Assembly (NCBI GenBank): GCA_933207985.1
Contig: OW240915.1
Coordinates: 268,690,596 to 268,754,595, forward strand
Direction of reading: 5' to 3'
DNA length: 64,000 nucleotides
Source of the DNA: Pelobates cultripes
Lineage: Eukaryota > Chordata > Amphibia > Anura > Pelobatidae
Positions 37,756 to 47,526 of the stretch are shown in pieces. The translations under genes and the position numbers were made by a program. Under the pieces are notes generated by a model, which was given only the letters and a program-made list of their open reading frames with translations, did no database searches and was not told the DNA's origin. How positions within the stretch are numbered: the first letter of the stretch is position 1; each line of letters opens with the position of its first letter.

Positions 37756-38060
37756 TCCCTATACACACAGAAACACAACATGCTTCCCTTACACACAGAG
37801 AAACACACAATGCAACCCTTACACATAAAGACAATGCATCCTTTGCACATATACACAGAACACACACAATGCATCCTTTACACACACATGCAAACACACA
37901 CTGTTTCTCTTACACACACACACAGAAACACAATGCATCTCTTACACACACTCAACACACCCCTTACAGACACACACACTGCATCCCTTACATACACAGA
38001 AACACACTTTGCATCCCTTATGCATACAAACACAGATTCACACAATGCATCCCTTACACA
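37716..38060. repeat. CA-rich microsatellite and minisatellite, left part
   Basis: A (CA)n run at about 37717-37751 followed by degenerate ~25-35 bp units of the form CACACAGAAACACA plus ATGCATCCCTTA. The array continues after the LTR at 38747-38930. Confidence 0.88.
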
Positions 38061-38746
38061 TGATGTAGAATTATTAAAATCTTTATTAGAACCTGTATTG
38101 AATTATTGTACTAACTCCATTTTGTTCACCTTACATGACAGAATTTCCTGACAGTATTCAGTATAATGAATAAGAGATTGTATTTTCTCTCTCTAAGGAC
38201 ATAACTAGCCCCGGAGTTAGCGGATCTCCGTTGACTTGCAACATAATATAATCCAAGGCCAGGAGAACAGTGACAAAATGAAATGTTCTATTCATAAAAG
38301 AACCTTGGAACAGACCACGAGACTGACATCACTAACTACGTAAAAATGACGCCCAAGCCCCCCTTTCCACCGAGTAAGCCTCGTGCTAAAGAGCAATGGC
38401 GACGACATCCCATGATGGGAGGGTGCCTCACTAGTCACTCAAATCTCTGAGCCAATTAATAATATTAATGGGTGGACACTGACATAGCCACTTAACATTT
38501 AACCCAATTAATGATGTTTATTTGTTATTATCTGATATTCAATGATGATGTCATTTTGCATATAAAAAGGCCTGCGTGCCCACTTTTTAACTAGATGCTA
38601 ATAAATTTCCTGAAGTGTTTTTAACCTGAACTGCATGTGTCAGTGTGAACTTACTTCTGCGTATACGCAATTTATTCATCTCAGATTTGGACAGGAACAG
38701 ATAGACTTTTAAACATTTTTGTTTATTTCTAAATTAATCTACATCA
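38061..38746 (+). mobile_element. Solo LTR inserted in the CA-rich minisatellite
   Basis: Element of about 686 bp beginning TGATGTAG and ending CTACATCA, a perfect 8-bp terminal inverted repeat with TG...CA ends. CACA flanks both sides, consistent with a 4-bp duplication but ambiguous in this low-complexity target. A TATA-like CATATAAAAAGG (about 38558-38569) followed by AATAAA (about 38600) gives the promoter and polyadenylation layout of an LTR in plus orientation. No internal genes are adjacent. Confidence 0.72.
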
Positions 38747-38930
38747 CACACAACAAGAAACACACAATACATCCCTTATACACAAACACTCACTGCTTTC
38801 TATCCCTTACACAAACAACACTGAATCACCTACACAAACTGGTATCCCTATACACTACATTCCGTAAGCACACACATTAGATCCTCTACAGTAACACATA
38901 ACACATCCCCTACACACTCTACTCCCTGTG
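38747..38930. repeat. CA-rich minisatellite, right part
   Basis: Continuation of the degenerate ACACA...ATCCCTTA repeats that were split by the LTR. Confidence 0.7.
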
Positions 38931-39228
38931 AGCGAACTCATGGGTGGAACATGTAGGTGGCCTTATGGGTGGGCTTTATGGGCATACTCACCGTCAGGCC
39001 CTGGGGCCCAGACCTTGAGCTATGTAAGAGGCCCCAAAAATGGAGCTGCTTCCCGTTCTCCCAGAACATTGAATTTTGTGACCACAGTTGCAAACAGCCT
39101 CCAGAGATCCTGTTCTACACCAGACCAGTGGAGCCAGACTGCAGCCAGAGCCCATCACTATCCTCATCTGATTGTAAGTAGGCAATCTAGTATATTATTA
39201 GTGACACTAATCTCTAATTTACCTCACA

Positions 39229-39627
39229 TTAAATGGACACTATAGTCCACAGAACCACTGCAGCTTAATAAAGTTGTTCTGGTGTCTATAGTTTGTCCCT
39301 GCAGGCTTTTTAATGTAAACACACACTGTGTGCAGCACTGGCATTAGTTCATATGGGTGGGGCATTGCGATGTTCCGCGGGGGGGGGGGCAGGGAGGGGG
39401 GTGGCAAATCTTTCTTTTGCCTAGGGCGGCAAAAATCCTTGCACCGGCCCTGACAGCGCAAGATCTATTGTGCATACTGTATTACACTATTTTGTTTTTA
39501 TATGTTCTCTCTATAGATTATACAGCCGTATCCCGATTTTGGTTTGTGGTTTTAAAACTAGAGGGACCTGGCACCCAGACAACTTCATTGAGCTGAAGTG
39601 GTCTGGGTGCCTATAGTGCTCCTTTAA
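39229..39627. mobile_element. TTAA-flanked MITE with CACTATAG/CTATAGTG ends
   Basis: Begins TTAAATGGACACTATAG and ends CCTATAGTGCTCCTTTAA, with matching subterminal blocks (CTGCAGCTTAATAAAG and GAGCTGAAGTGG). These ends match the full-length copy at 62025-62517. The middle, including the G-rich stretch near 39379 and CTTGCACCGGCCCTG, appears to be a separate insertion. Confidence 0.65.
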
Positions 39628-39654
39628 CAACACCTCACCTGTCTGGGACTTACA

Positions 39655-40603
39655 TACCGTATATACTCGTGTATAAGTCGATCTCATGTATAAGTCGAGT
39701 GCAGTTTTGTGACCAACAATTGTGAAATATGCTATGCCTCGTGGATAAGTCGAGGGTAAAACTTGGGGCTATGAAATTCTGTGATTTTTATAATTATATA
39801 CACACACACTCATACAAACACACACTCTGCATTATATATACACACTCATACAAACACACACTCTGCATTATATACACGCACACACACTCTGCATTATATA
39901 TACACACACACACACACTCATACAAACACACACTCTGCATTATATACACGCACACACACTCTGCATTATATATACACACACACACACTCATACAAACACA
40001 CACTCTGCATTATATACACACTCAATATAATCTGCATATAATCCACAACAATATAAAATCTGAATGATTAAAATATTTAAATAAATTAAAACAAACAGCA
40101 GCACTCAATTTAGCATCACTACAGAAGTAGCACCACAAATTTACCTTTAGAACTCTGTGTGTATATAATGCAGAGTGTGTGTTTGTGTAGTATGTGTGAA
40201 CTGGGTGGGGTGAGGGCATTTTTATTATTGTAATTTTTTTATTTTAATATTATTATTACTTTAATTTTTTTTTGTCCCACCCTCCCTGCTTGTTAACTGG
40301 TCAGGGAGGGGGGCTATCTTAATCCCTGGTGGTCCAGTGGCATGGGCTGTGCACTGGGGGGCCGGCAGGAAGCATTTACTTACCTTTCCTGCAGCTCCTG
40401 TCAGCTCCCTTCTCCTCCGTTCCGGTCAGCTCCACTGTAAGTCTCGCGGTCTGGTTGCCATGCGGATCGTTGCCATGGCTCTGACGGCCGCGGCTCTCTA
40501 AGTTGCCATAATACAGACAGTGACTCGAGTATAAGTCTAGTGGGGGTTTTTAAGCACAAAAAATGTGCTGAAAAACTAGACTTATACTCGAGTATATACT
40601 GTA
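39655..40603. mobile_element. DNA transposon with ~24-bp TIRs and internal minisatellite
   Basis: Left end TACCGTATATACTCGTGTAT and right end ATACTCGAGTATATACTGTA are inverted repeats of each other with few mismatches (TAC(C/A)GTATATACTCG). The motif CTCG(A/T)GTATAAGTC recurs several times inside the left end. No transposase is present, so it is non-autonomous. The interior holds a ~47-bp tandem repeat (about 39795-40020) of CACACTCATACAAACACACA plus CTCTGCATTATATA. Confidence 0.7.
39795..40020. repeat. Minisatellite inside the DNA transposon
   Basis: Several copies of a CA-rich unit containing CAAACACACACTCTGCATTA, alternating with TACACGCACACACAC. A related single TAATGCAGAGTGTGTGTTTG in inverted form lies near 40167. 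Confidence 0.85.
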
Positions 40604-40671
40604 GCTTCTCTACAAACGTCCTGTATAGAGAGACCCAATGTTCAGGTTTTGTTTCTTGCACAATCTGTTTA

Positions 40672-41037
40672 ATTTCTCGAGGGCTGCACCGTTCCTGTGG
40701 TACTCGCTTCCCTCCTCCGTTAGATGCTCACCCAGTCTCCACTCTATTAAAAAATCGTTAAAAACCCACTTCTTCATAAAAGCGTATCAATTAAACTGTT
40801 AATAGCTCCCGACTGATTCCTCTCTTGCAACTGTCACTAGTCTAATACTATCCTTACCTTTTTGTGTCATTTTTCCCCACTCCCTCTAGCATGTAAGCTC
40901 ATTGAGCAGGGCCCTCAACCCCTCTGTTCCTGTGTGTCCAACTTGTCTGGTTACAACTACATGTCTGTTCGTCCACCCATTGTAAAGCGCTGTGGAATTT
41001 GACGGCGCTCTATAAATATCATAATAATAATAATAAT
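40672..41037 (+). mobile_element. LINE 3' end, L2/CR1-like, plus orientation
   Basis: Degenerate coding remnant (ACCCAGTCTCCACTC...CCCACTTCTTCATAAAAGC, like the SLHSFKKSLKTHFF end of ORF2 in L2/CR1-type LINEs), followed by GCATGTAAGCTCATTGAGCA, GCGCTCTATAAATA and an ATA/TAA microsatellite tail. The same family occurs inverted at 41701-42260 and as a short tail at 59965. The exact family is uncertain. Confidence 0.65.
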
Positions 41038-41114
41038 TTTGAATTTATTTTATCTCCTGATCTGTTATTAGCCTTCTAGAGACTGCAGGAGCCTCCTGTC
41101 ATTCACTAAAGTTC

Positions 41115-41362
41115 ACTTAATAGAGCATAAAATAAGAACTTGTAAAGTAAACAAACTGTTCTGTATGCTGTTATTGGACCAGAAGCCATTTTTCATGCCG
41201 GCTGTGTGTAGCAGTCAGGGGTGGTGTGGATGGAGCTGCATAAAAAGAAAGAAAAGTGATATAACTCCTAAAATGCATTAGCAACTCTGCAGTGGTATGA
41301 TTTATACACCCAAACTGCTTGATTAAGCTAAAGTGGTTTTGGTGCCTATAGTATACCTTTAA
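41115..41362. mobile_element. Possible TTAA MITE fragment
   Basis: Right end AAGCTAAAGTGGTTTTGGTG followed by CCTATAGTATACCTTTAA matches the right end of the MITEs at 39229 and 62025. The left boundary, at a TTAA near 41115, is a guess. Confidence 0.4.
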
Positions 41363-41700
41363 TCTAAAGATTAATTCACATCACCAGAATTCACTGGAAT
41401 AATGCATGCAGGATGAAATCAAATGTCCTTTCAGACATTCCGTAAAACACAGTTTTAGTTACATGACAAGTGAATATATCCAATGAAGACTGGTCCATAG
41501 ATGGAGGTGGGGCAGCGCTCTTCCAGTTTTTGTTGCAAAAATGAAAAATAAAAATATTGGCATTGTAATTACTACTGATAGGTGTGTGTTGAGAAAAAAC
41601 AAATGTCTGTCGTAATGATATCTGCAGTTTCTATTCTTCCCTTTATTGATGGCTGGAGATAAAGCTGGTTTTGAACATGGCTATACATCTCATGGGGTTG

Positions 41701-42260
41701 TTATTATTTTATTATTTATATAGCGCCATCAGATTCCGTAGCGCTGTACAATGGGTGGACTAACAGACACGTAATTGTAACCAGACAACTGGACGTACAG
41801 GAACAGAGAGGTGGAGGGCCCTGCTCAATGAGCTTACATTCTAGAGGGAGTGGGGTATAGTGACACAAAGGGTAAAAGTAGGGGAACGAAGTAGGTTGTT
41901 AGAAAAGTATTCACTAAGGGCTTAGTAGGTAATTTTTGACAGTTGCAGGAGAGGAGTCATGGGGGATGGGGGATAAAAACCTGCTAACAGTTTAATTGAT
42001 ATGCTTTCTTGAAGAAGTGAGTTTTCAATTATTTTTTGAATGAGTGGAGACTGGGTGAAAGTGTTACGGAGAAGGGAAGGGAGTTCCACAGAAGAGGTGC
42101 AGCCCTGGAGAAATCTTGGAGGCGAGTATTAGAGGTGGGAGTACGGACAGAGGATATACGTAGGTCTTTGGCAGAGCGTAGGGGCCTCGATAGGACATAC
42201 TTGTGTATTAGGGAAGATAGGTAGGTTGGAGCAGCATTATGTAGGGACTTGAAGGCATAC
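41701..42260 (-). mobile_element. LINE 3' end, L2/CR1-like, minus orientation
   Basis: Reverse-complement relative of 40672-41037, beginning with the ATTATT tail and TATATAGCGCCATCAGATTC, then AATGAGCTTACATTCTAGAG and, further right, the coding remnant (CTTGAAGAAGTGAGTTTTCA, GAGTGGAGACTGGGTGAAAG). It is longer than the plus copy, extending to about 42260 with GGGAAGGGAGTTCCACAGAA and AGGACTTGAAGG-type sequence. Together they form an inverted pair 0.66 kb apart. Confidence 0.65.
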
Positions 42261-42494
42261 CCACCTATCTAACCTCAAGTACCCATGAAGCGATTAAAGT
42301 AACCAATTTAGGGTTAAATGGGTAGAGCCAGACAAGGCAAGTACCTAGTATGTATGCCCCTATCTGCACCAGGGAGGGAATCTAGCCTCCAATGTATAAA
42401 ATTATGTATATTCATCTTTTCTATCAATATCCCATTGGTGGTCTAATCATCAAAAGGAGGATAACCACTAAATTACATATTTATAATTGAAACA

Positions 42495-42945
42495 TTAAAG
42501 AAACACTATGGTGCTAGGAATACAACGAATACAAAGCTAGTGTCCCTCTTCCCCCGCAGCCCCCCTTTCCACCTTCGCCACAGAAATGAAGGGTTATAAA
42601 ACCCTTTTTTCACTTACCTTATTCAAGCACCGGCTCTGTCTCCACCTCTTCCGACATCATTGTGAAGGGGAACCTAATGCGCATGCTTGAAGAGTGCTCT
42701 GCGTGCATTAGGCCTTTTCTACAGGAAATCTTGAATCAATGCTTTCCTATAGAGATTTTGAAGACGCGGGATATCCTCATTAAAACCGAGTAAGATTCAG
42801 CATTGGAGAGAAGGTGAGTAAATTATGGTTTTTTCATTTTGTTTTGTTTTATTTAGTTTTGAAAATGCACAGAATGGGGGGCCTGAAACTAGCTAGGAAT
42901 ATTAACACTATAGAGTATCTGTATTCCTCACGGTCCCTGTAAATA
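42495..42945. mobile_element. TTAA-type MITE related to the crystallin-unit MITE
   Basis: Starts TTAAAGAAACACTATGGTGC followed by TAGGAATACAAAGC-like sequence, mirror image of the end of the unit MITE (TTTGTATTCCTGGAACTACA). Internal blocks AATGCGCATG, GAATCAATGCTTTCC and AAGGGTTATAAAACCC also match that element. The right end near TAAATATAAAC is approximate. Confidence 0.55.
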
Positions 42946-43146
42946 TAAACTCCAAGAACCATAAATCATACAGCATACTGGAGGGGTCATGGTGCCAGGA
43001 GTGTTCTGCTTCCCTCCCACAGTATAAGTGGTCAAACCATTTAGTACTGGTTTGATTTCTTATGTCCTCCTCTCCCCCCCGTGTTCCCCCTGTCGGGCGC
43101 CTGTCCCCCCGTGTTCCCTCCCTGTTGGGCACCTGTCTCCATCTCA

Positions 43147-43294
43147 GGCGAGGGAGCTGTGTGCTCTCTGCTCCCTCTCGGCGCTCGGGCTGTCTGCTGT
43201 AGCTGGGAGCCAGAATATGACAACTTATTCCGGCTCCCAGCATCAGCAAACAGCGCGCAGCGAGAGGGAGCAGAGAGCACACAGCTCCCTCGCC
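43147..43294. repeat. Near-perfect foldback (hairpin) of ~70-bp arms
   Basis: The outer 34 bp GGCGAGGGAGCTGTGTGCTC... pairs exactly with the reverse complement at 43261-43294. Inner parts GCTGGGAGCC and GGCTCCCAGC continue the stem with a few mismatches down to a loop near TGACAAC. GC-rich, unlike its surroundings; probably a foldback element or MITE. The short ORFs on both strands are consequences of the palindrome. Confidence 0.85.
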
Positions 43295-43557
43295 GCGTCT
43301 GACACTGGACTCCAGGGACAAGTCTATGCCAGCACTCCAGGTAGGGAGGCTGGGTGGAAATTTTTTAGTTTAAAAATTTGACCCCTGCCGGCAGGGAAGA
43401 TCAGCTCATGCAGAGTCGGCGCTATCTGAGTGCCGGCTCTGCTCTAAGCTTCCATGGGCCGGCTGAGAGATCAAAGATCTAACTCACTGGCCCACAGCAG
43501 CATGGAGGGAGGCAGGAGAGGACCCGGGGAGCACTAGACAGAAGCTCTGCCAGGTTC

Positions 43558-43607
43558 CTCTCGCGAGATCTGAGCATTGCCACGGCAATGCTCAGATCTT
43601 GCGAGAG
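43558..43607. repeat. 24-bp-arm hairpin
   Basis: CTCTCGCGAGATCTGAGCAT and its reverse complement (ATGCTCAGATCTTGCGAGAG) surround a 2-base loop with a single mismatch. Confidence 0.85.
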
Positions 43608-43757
43608 TGAACTCTAGCCCCACAGGCTAGCGTTCACTCTCCACTGGACCACCAGGGATGGCACATGGAAGCAAGGATCCCCCCTCCCTACATAAGGTAA
43701 GAAGGGAGGGGGGATATGTACTAATCTGCCCCCACCTTCACAATCCCTCCAAACATA

Positions 43758-44730
43758 CAGCACCCACACACACACACAGCACCTACACACATACAGCACC
43801 CTAACACAAACAGCACGTACACACAGCACCCACACACATACAGCACCCACACACACAGCACACATACAGCACCCTCACACATACAGCACCCTCACACACA
43901 CACAGTACACTAACAGCACCTTTACAAACACACAACACCCTCACACACAGCACACTAACAGCACCCTGACAAATACACGACACAAACAGCACCCTCACAC
44001 ACACACATTACACAAACAGCACCATCATAAACACATCACACAAACAGCACCATCATACACACAGCACACAAACAGCACCATCATACACACAGCACACTAA
44101 CAGGACCCTCACACACAGCACCCTCACACACAGCACACAAACAGCACCCTCACACACAAACCGCACCCTCACACACAGCACAATAACAGCACCCTGACAA
44201 ATACACGACACAAACAGCACCCTCACACACACACATTACACAAACAGCACCATCATACACACATCACACAAACAGCACCATCATACACACTAACAGGACC
44301 CTCACACACAGCACCCTCACACACAGCACACAAACAGCACCCTCACACACAAACCGCGCCCTCACAAACAGCACACAAACAGCACCCTCACACACAAACC
44401 GCACCCTCACAAACAGCACACAAACAGCACCTTCACACACAAACCGCACCCTCACCAACAGCACACAAACAGCACCTTCACACACAAACCGCACCCTCAC
44501 ACACAGCACACAAACAGCACCTTCGCACACAAACAGCACCTTCACACATAAACCGCACCCTCACACACAGCACACAAACAGCACCTTCGCACACAAACAG
44601 CACCTTCACACACAAACCGCACCCTCATACACTGCACACTAACAGCACCCTCACCCACATAGCACACTACCAGCACCCTCACACACACACATCACACTAA
44701 CAGCACCCTTACCCACACAGGACCCTGTAT
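43758..44730. repeat. CACAAACAGCACCCTCACA minisatellite
   Basis: About 1 kb of imperfect 20-50 bp units built from CACACAAACAGCACC and CTCACACACA, with higher-order repeats (for example the block containing AAACCGCACCCTCACA repeated from 44345 to 44640). Minus-strand frames rich in VCEGAVCV are translations of the repeat, not genes. Confidence 0.9.
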
Positions 44731-46832
44731 ATACATACACATACATGCGGCGTGTGTTTGTGCTTTAGGGTGCACACCCTAATGCAATAGGCTGCGCACG
44801 CCAATGAGCTCTCTGCATTGAGTTAAACAATGTACTGCAATGTGCTGACCCTGTATTGCAAGGGAAGCCCCTTCTAGCTATCCTGAAAACCATGAGAAGG
44901 TGGGGAGCATTGTCTGGTGTATTCCAAGTACGAAGTGAAAGCATTACCTAATGGTTTGACTACTTACACTGGGAGAGGATGCCAGGGCATGACCAATACA
45001 GTGCTTGGAAAATCCCTTATAGTGTTTACAGTGCTTGAAGAGTTTCTTTAAGTTTTAATGCCAAGTCAGAGCTTATGTTATTAATATAAGTATGTGTATT
45101 AAGATATATGTAGGAACTTATTGGCTCACAGCATCGGGGCAGGGATGGGGTTACAGTTGATAGGAGGAGAGAAGTCAGCTTGGAAGGAGCAGAGCCAGAA
45201 AGAGCCCCAAAGCAGCCCCTGGCCACCTGCCAAGGGTAGGTGACAGTATCTCTTCTTTCTGTGTCATCTACTTATGCTACAAGTGTTCGAGCATGTGAAT
45301 GCCAGGATGCATGTGTGGGGAGGGTCAGTAAGCATAAATCCAGGGGTGTAGGTCAGGGGAGGGTCAGTGTGCATGAATAAGTGACATATATTTGCAAAGT
45401 ATCATTGTGCATGAATGTAGGGATATATGTGTTTTGGATTAGTGTGCAATAAAAATGGGAGATAGTAGTGAGGAATGTCATCAGCATGAATGCAGGGGTG
45501 TGTGCGTACAGAGGATCGGTGTGTAATAGTAGGGATGTATTTGAATGGAGGGGCTCAATGTGTGTAAAAGAAGAAATGTGCTCACTGTCTATAGTTTATT
45601 TCCCCTTAACCTCCCTTGATATTGCCCATTCCCACATCCACAGCTAGTGACTCATTTCTCCCTATGCTTAATAGCTCATTCCTCTCCCAATACCCAAAAG
45701 TTTATTACTCCCTTCTACGGTTAAAGGGTGTCTCCAGTACTTTTTTAGTTTTTTGCCAGAATAATGCCCCAATGGGCATTATTCTTTAAATCCTATCGCC
45801 CCAAAGATTTAAAAATATTTTAAAAGTGGTTTTACTTACCTAAATCCAGTGTCGGGCGAAACTTCTGGCACTGCACAGCATGCCCCCTCCTTACTTCACA
45901 TGAGCCACCTGGAGGTCCTGTATAATTTAAACAGCTCAGAGTGCATGCGCGTGCTCTGAGCTGGCAAAGAAAGGGGGACAGAGAGAGAGAAAGGACAGAG
46001 GGCAGGGGTTAAAAAATATATTGGATGGGGTTGGAAGGAGGAAGGACTTCAATCAATATGGAAAGAAGGAAGGGAGGGGAGACAGAATTGACATTAAACA
46101 GCCCAGAACCAAGTTCTGGGCTGCCTAAGTCACGTGTGCCTGGGGTGCAACTAGCACCTGGCACACAATTGCCAATATTGTGGATGTGCAGTTTTTCATG
46201 GTTAAACAGTGCACATCTAGACTCCTACCACCATGAAAACTTCAAAAAACAGAAGAGGTCATTTGAGTATCATAATTTGAGTAGCCCTTTTAATAACCCA
46301 TTCCTCCAGCATCAAAAAGCCTAATTGTCTCTATAGTCAGTACCCCAATTTGGCGAGCTGTAGAGGAAGTGTCTTCTGTAAAAATAAATTGCATCAAGCA
46401 GCCTGCTATTTACCAATTTGCTTCCTCATATATGTTTCTTTTACAGTTAGTTTGTGTAATTTTAACAGTGCTGCTTTCTATGTAATTTGGATGCTCGCCT
46501 AATAAAGCTAATCTATTTCTATTCATTCATGTGGACTTTTTCTGGTCCTGACTGGAGTGTAAAGATTAACACATAGGATTTGGAATATGTAAGTGTAAGA
46601 GCTGTATGCATACATTTTAAAAGGTAGTCTTCCTGGCGTGTGGGTGCTCAGCTAAAGAGGCAAGGTTATGATGTAACATTCTGCAAAAAAATTGTTTTTG
46701 TATAAAAACTATAAAGCTTTGAGCGTGCAAAAAACAAACAAACAAAAAAACAAAACAACCTCAGCATATAAATAAGATCAATACCTACCAAGTGTTTTAA
46801 AGTACATTATGTTGTTCCATTCGTAAGAAACA
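44731..46832. other. Repeat-poor stretch without a recognised gene
   Basis: No coding region with a recognisable family. TTAAAGGGTGTCTCCAGTAC at 45721 looks like the left end of another TTAA MITE whose right end I could not place. Degenerate GGGGTGTAGGTCAGGGG-like phrases recur at 45310-45500. Several short ORFs lack any family signature. Confidence 0.4.
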
Positions 46833-47179
46833 TTGCGCTGTGGAAAACAATTTGCAATTATTTTTTTCATTTTTTTGTTCTGTCGTTCAGTATGCTCCTA
46901 CTCAAAATCTTTTCAGGAAGTGCTCAGTAAAGTAGACAATAAAATGATTTCCCAGATAATACAGGAAAAAAAAAAAAACTTACACGTGACTCAAACTGTT
47001 TCAAGATATGGAAAAATCTAGAAACACTTTCAGTTAACAACTTTACATGGTAGAATAAACTTTTTTTTCAGTTAAACTATAGCGCATAGATCTATACTAG
47101 AATCCTGTATAAGAATGAACTGTATTTAGAATATATTGCCACTTGTGTTGCTCTGTACAAAGCCTGTAGAGACACATTT

Positions 47180-47526
47180 AGTGACAGTTGTCACTTCTCT
47201 CCAGATGTCCCTAGCCACACTTGCTCTCCCTCCCTTTTCCCACAGTACGGAATGTTGATCAGACATCCCTGGGTTCCATCACCTGTCTAAATCCATCCCT
47301 CTGTCACATTCATATATGGAAAGACCAGTATGGCAACATGTGACACACTGCTCTAAAAACAGACTTAGCACTCTTCAGATGATTCTTTAAACAATGTTGC
47401 CCAGCTGAGGAAACCCAAAGGACATTTGATCACAGGCGTCCAGGAATTATTTGAAGGGAAGGGACCCGGAAACTGATCATCACAAGATATTTTGCCTAAA
47501 GTTTATCCTCCTTGAATAGCTGGGAG
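47180..47526 (+). promoter_or_regulatory. Candidate TRIM55 promoter / 5' UTR
   Basis: Sequence immediately upstream of the TRIM55 start. It contains E-box cores CAGTTG (47185), CACCTG (47280) and CAGCTG (47402), the type bound by myogenic bHLH factors, which would fit a muscle gene. No clear TATA box was found and an additional upstream non-coding exon is possible. E-boxes are short and can occur by chance. Confidence 0.35.

Noticed and set aside
39729..40067. Repeat array resembling a CRISPR or a His/Thr-rich protein
   Set aside because: It is a CA-type minisatellite with variable spacing in a eukaryotic transposon; no spacers of constant length.
43614..44545. Minus-strand frames repeating VCEGAVCV-type peptides
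   Set aside because: They follow the CACAAACAGCACC minisatellite in phase and are not proteins.
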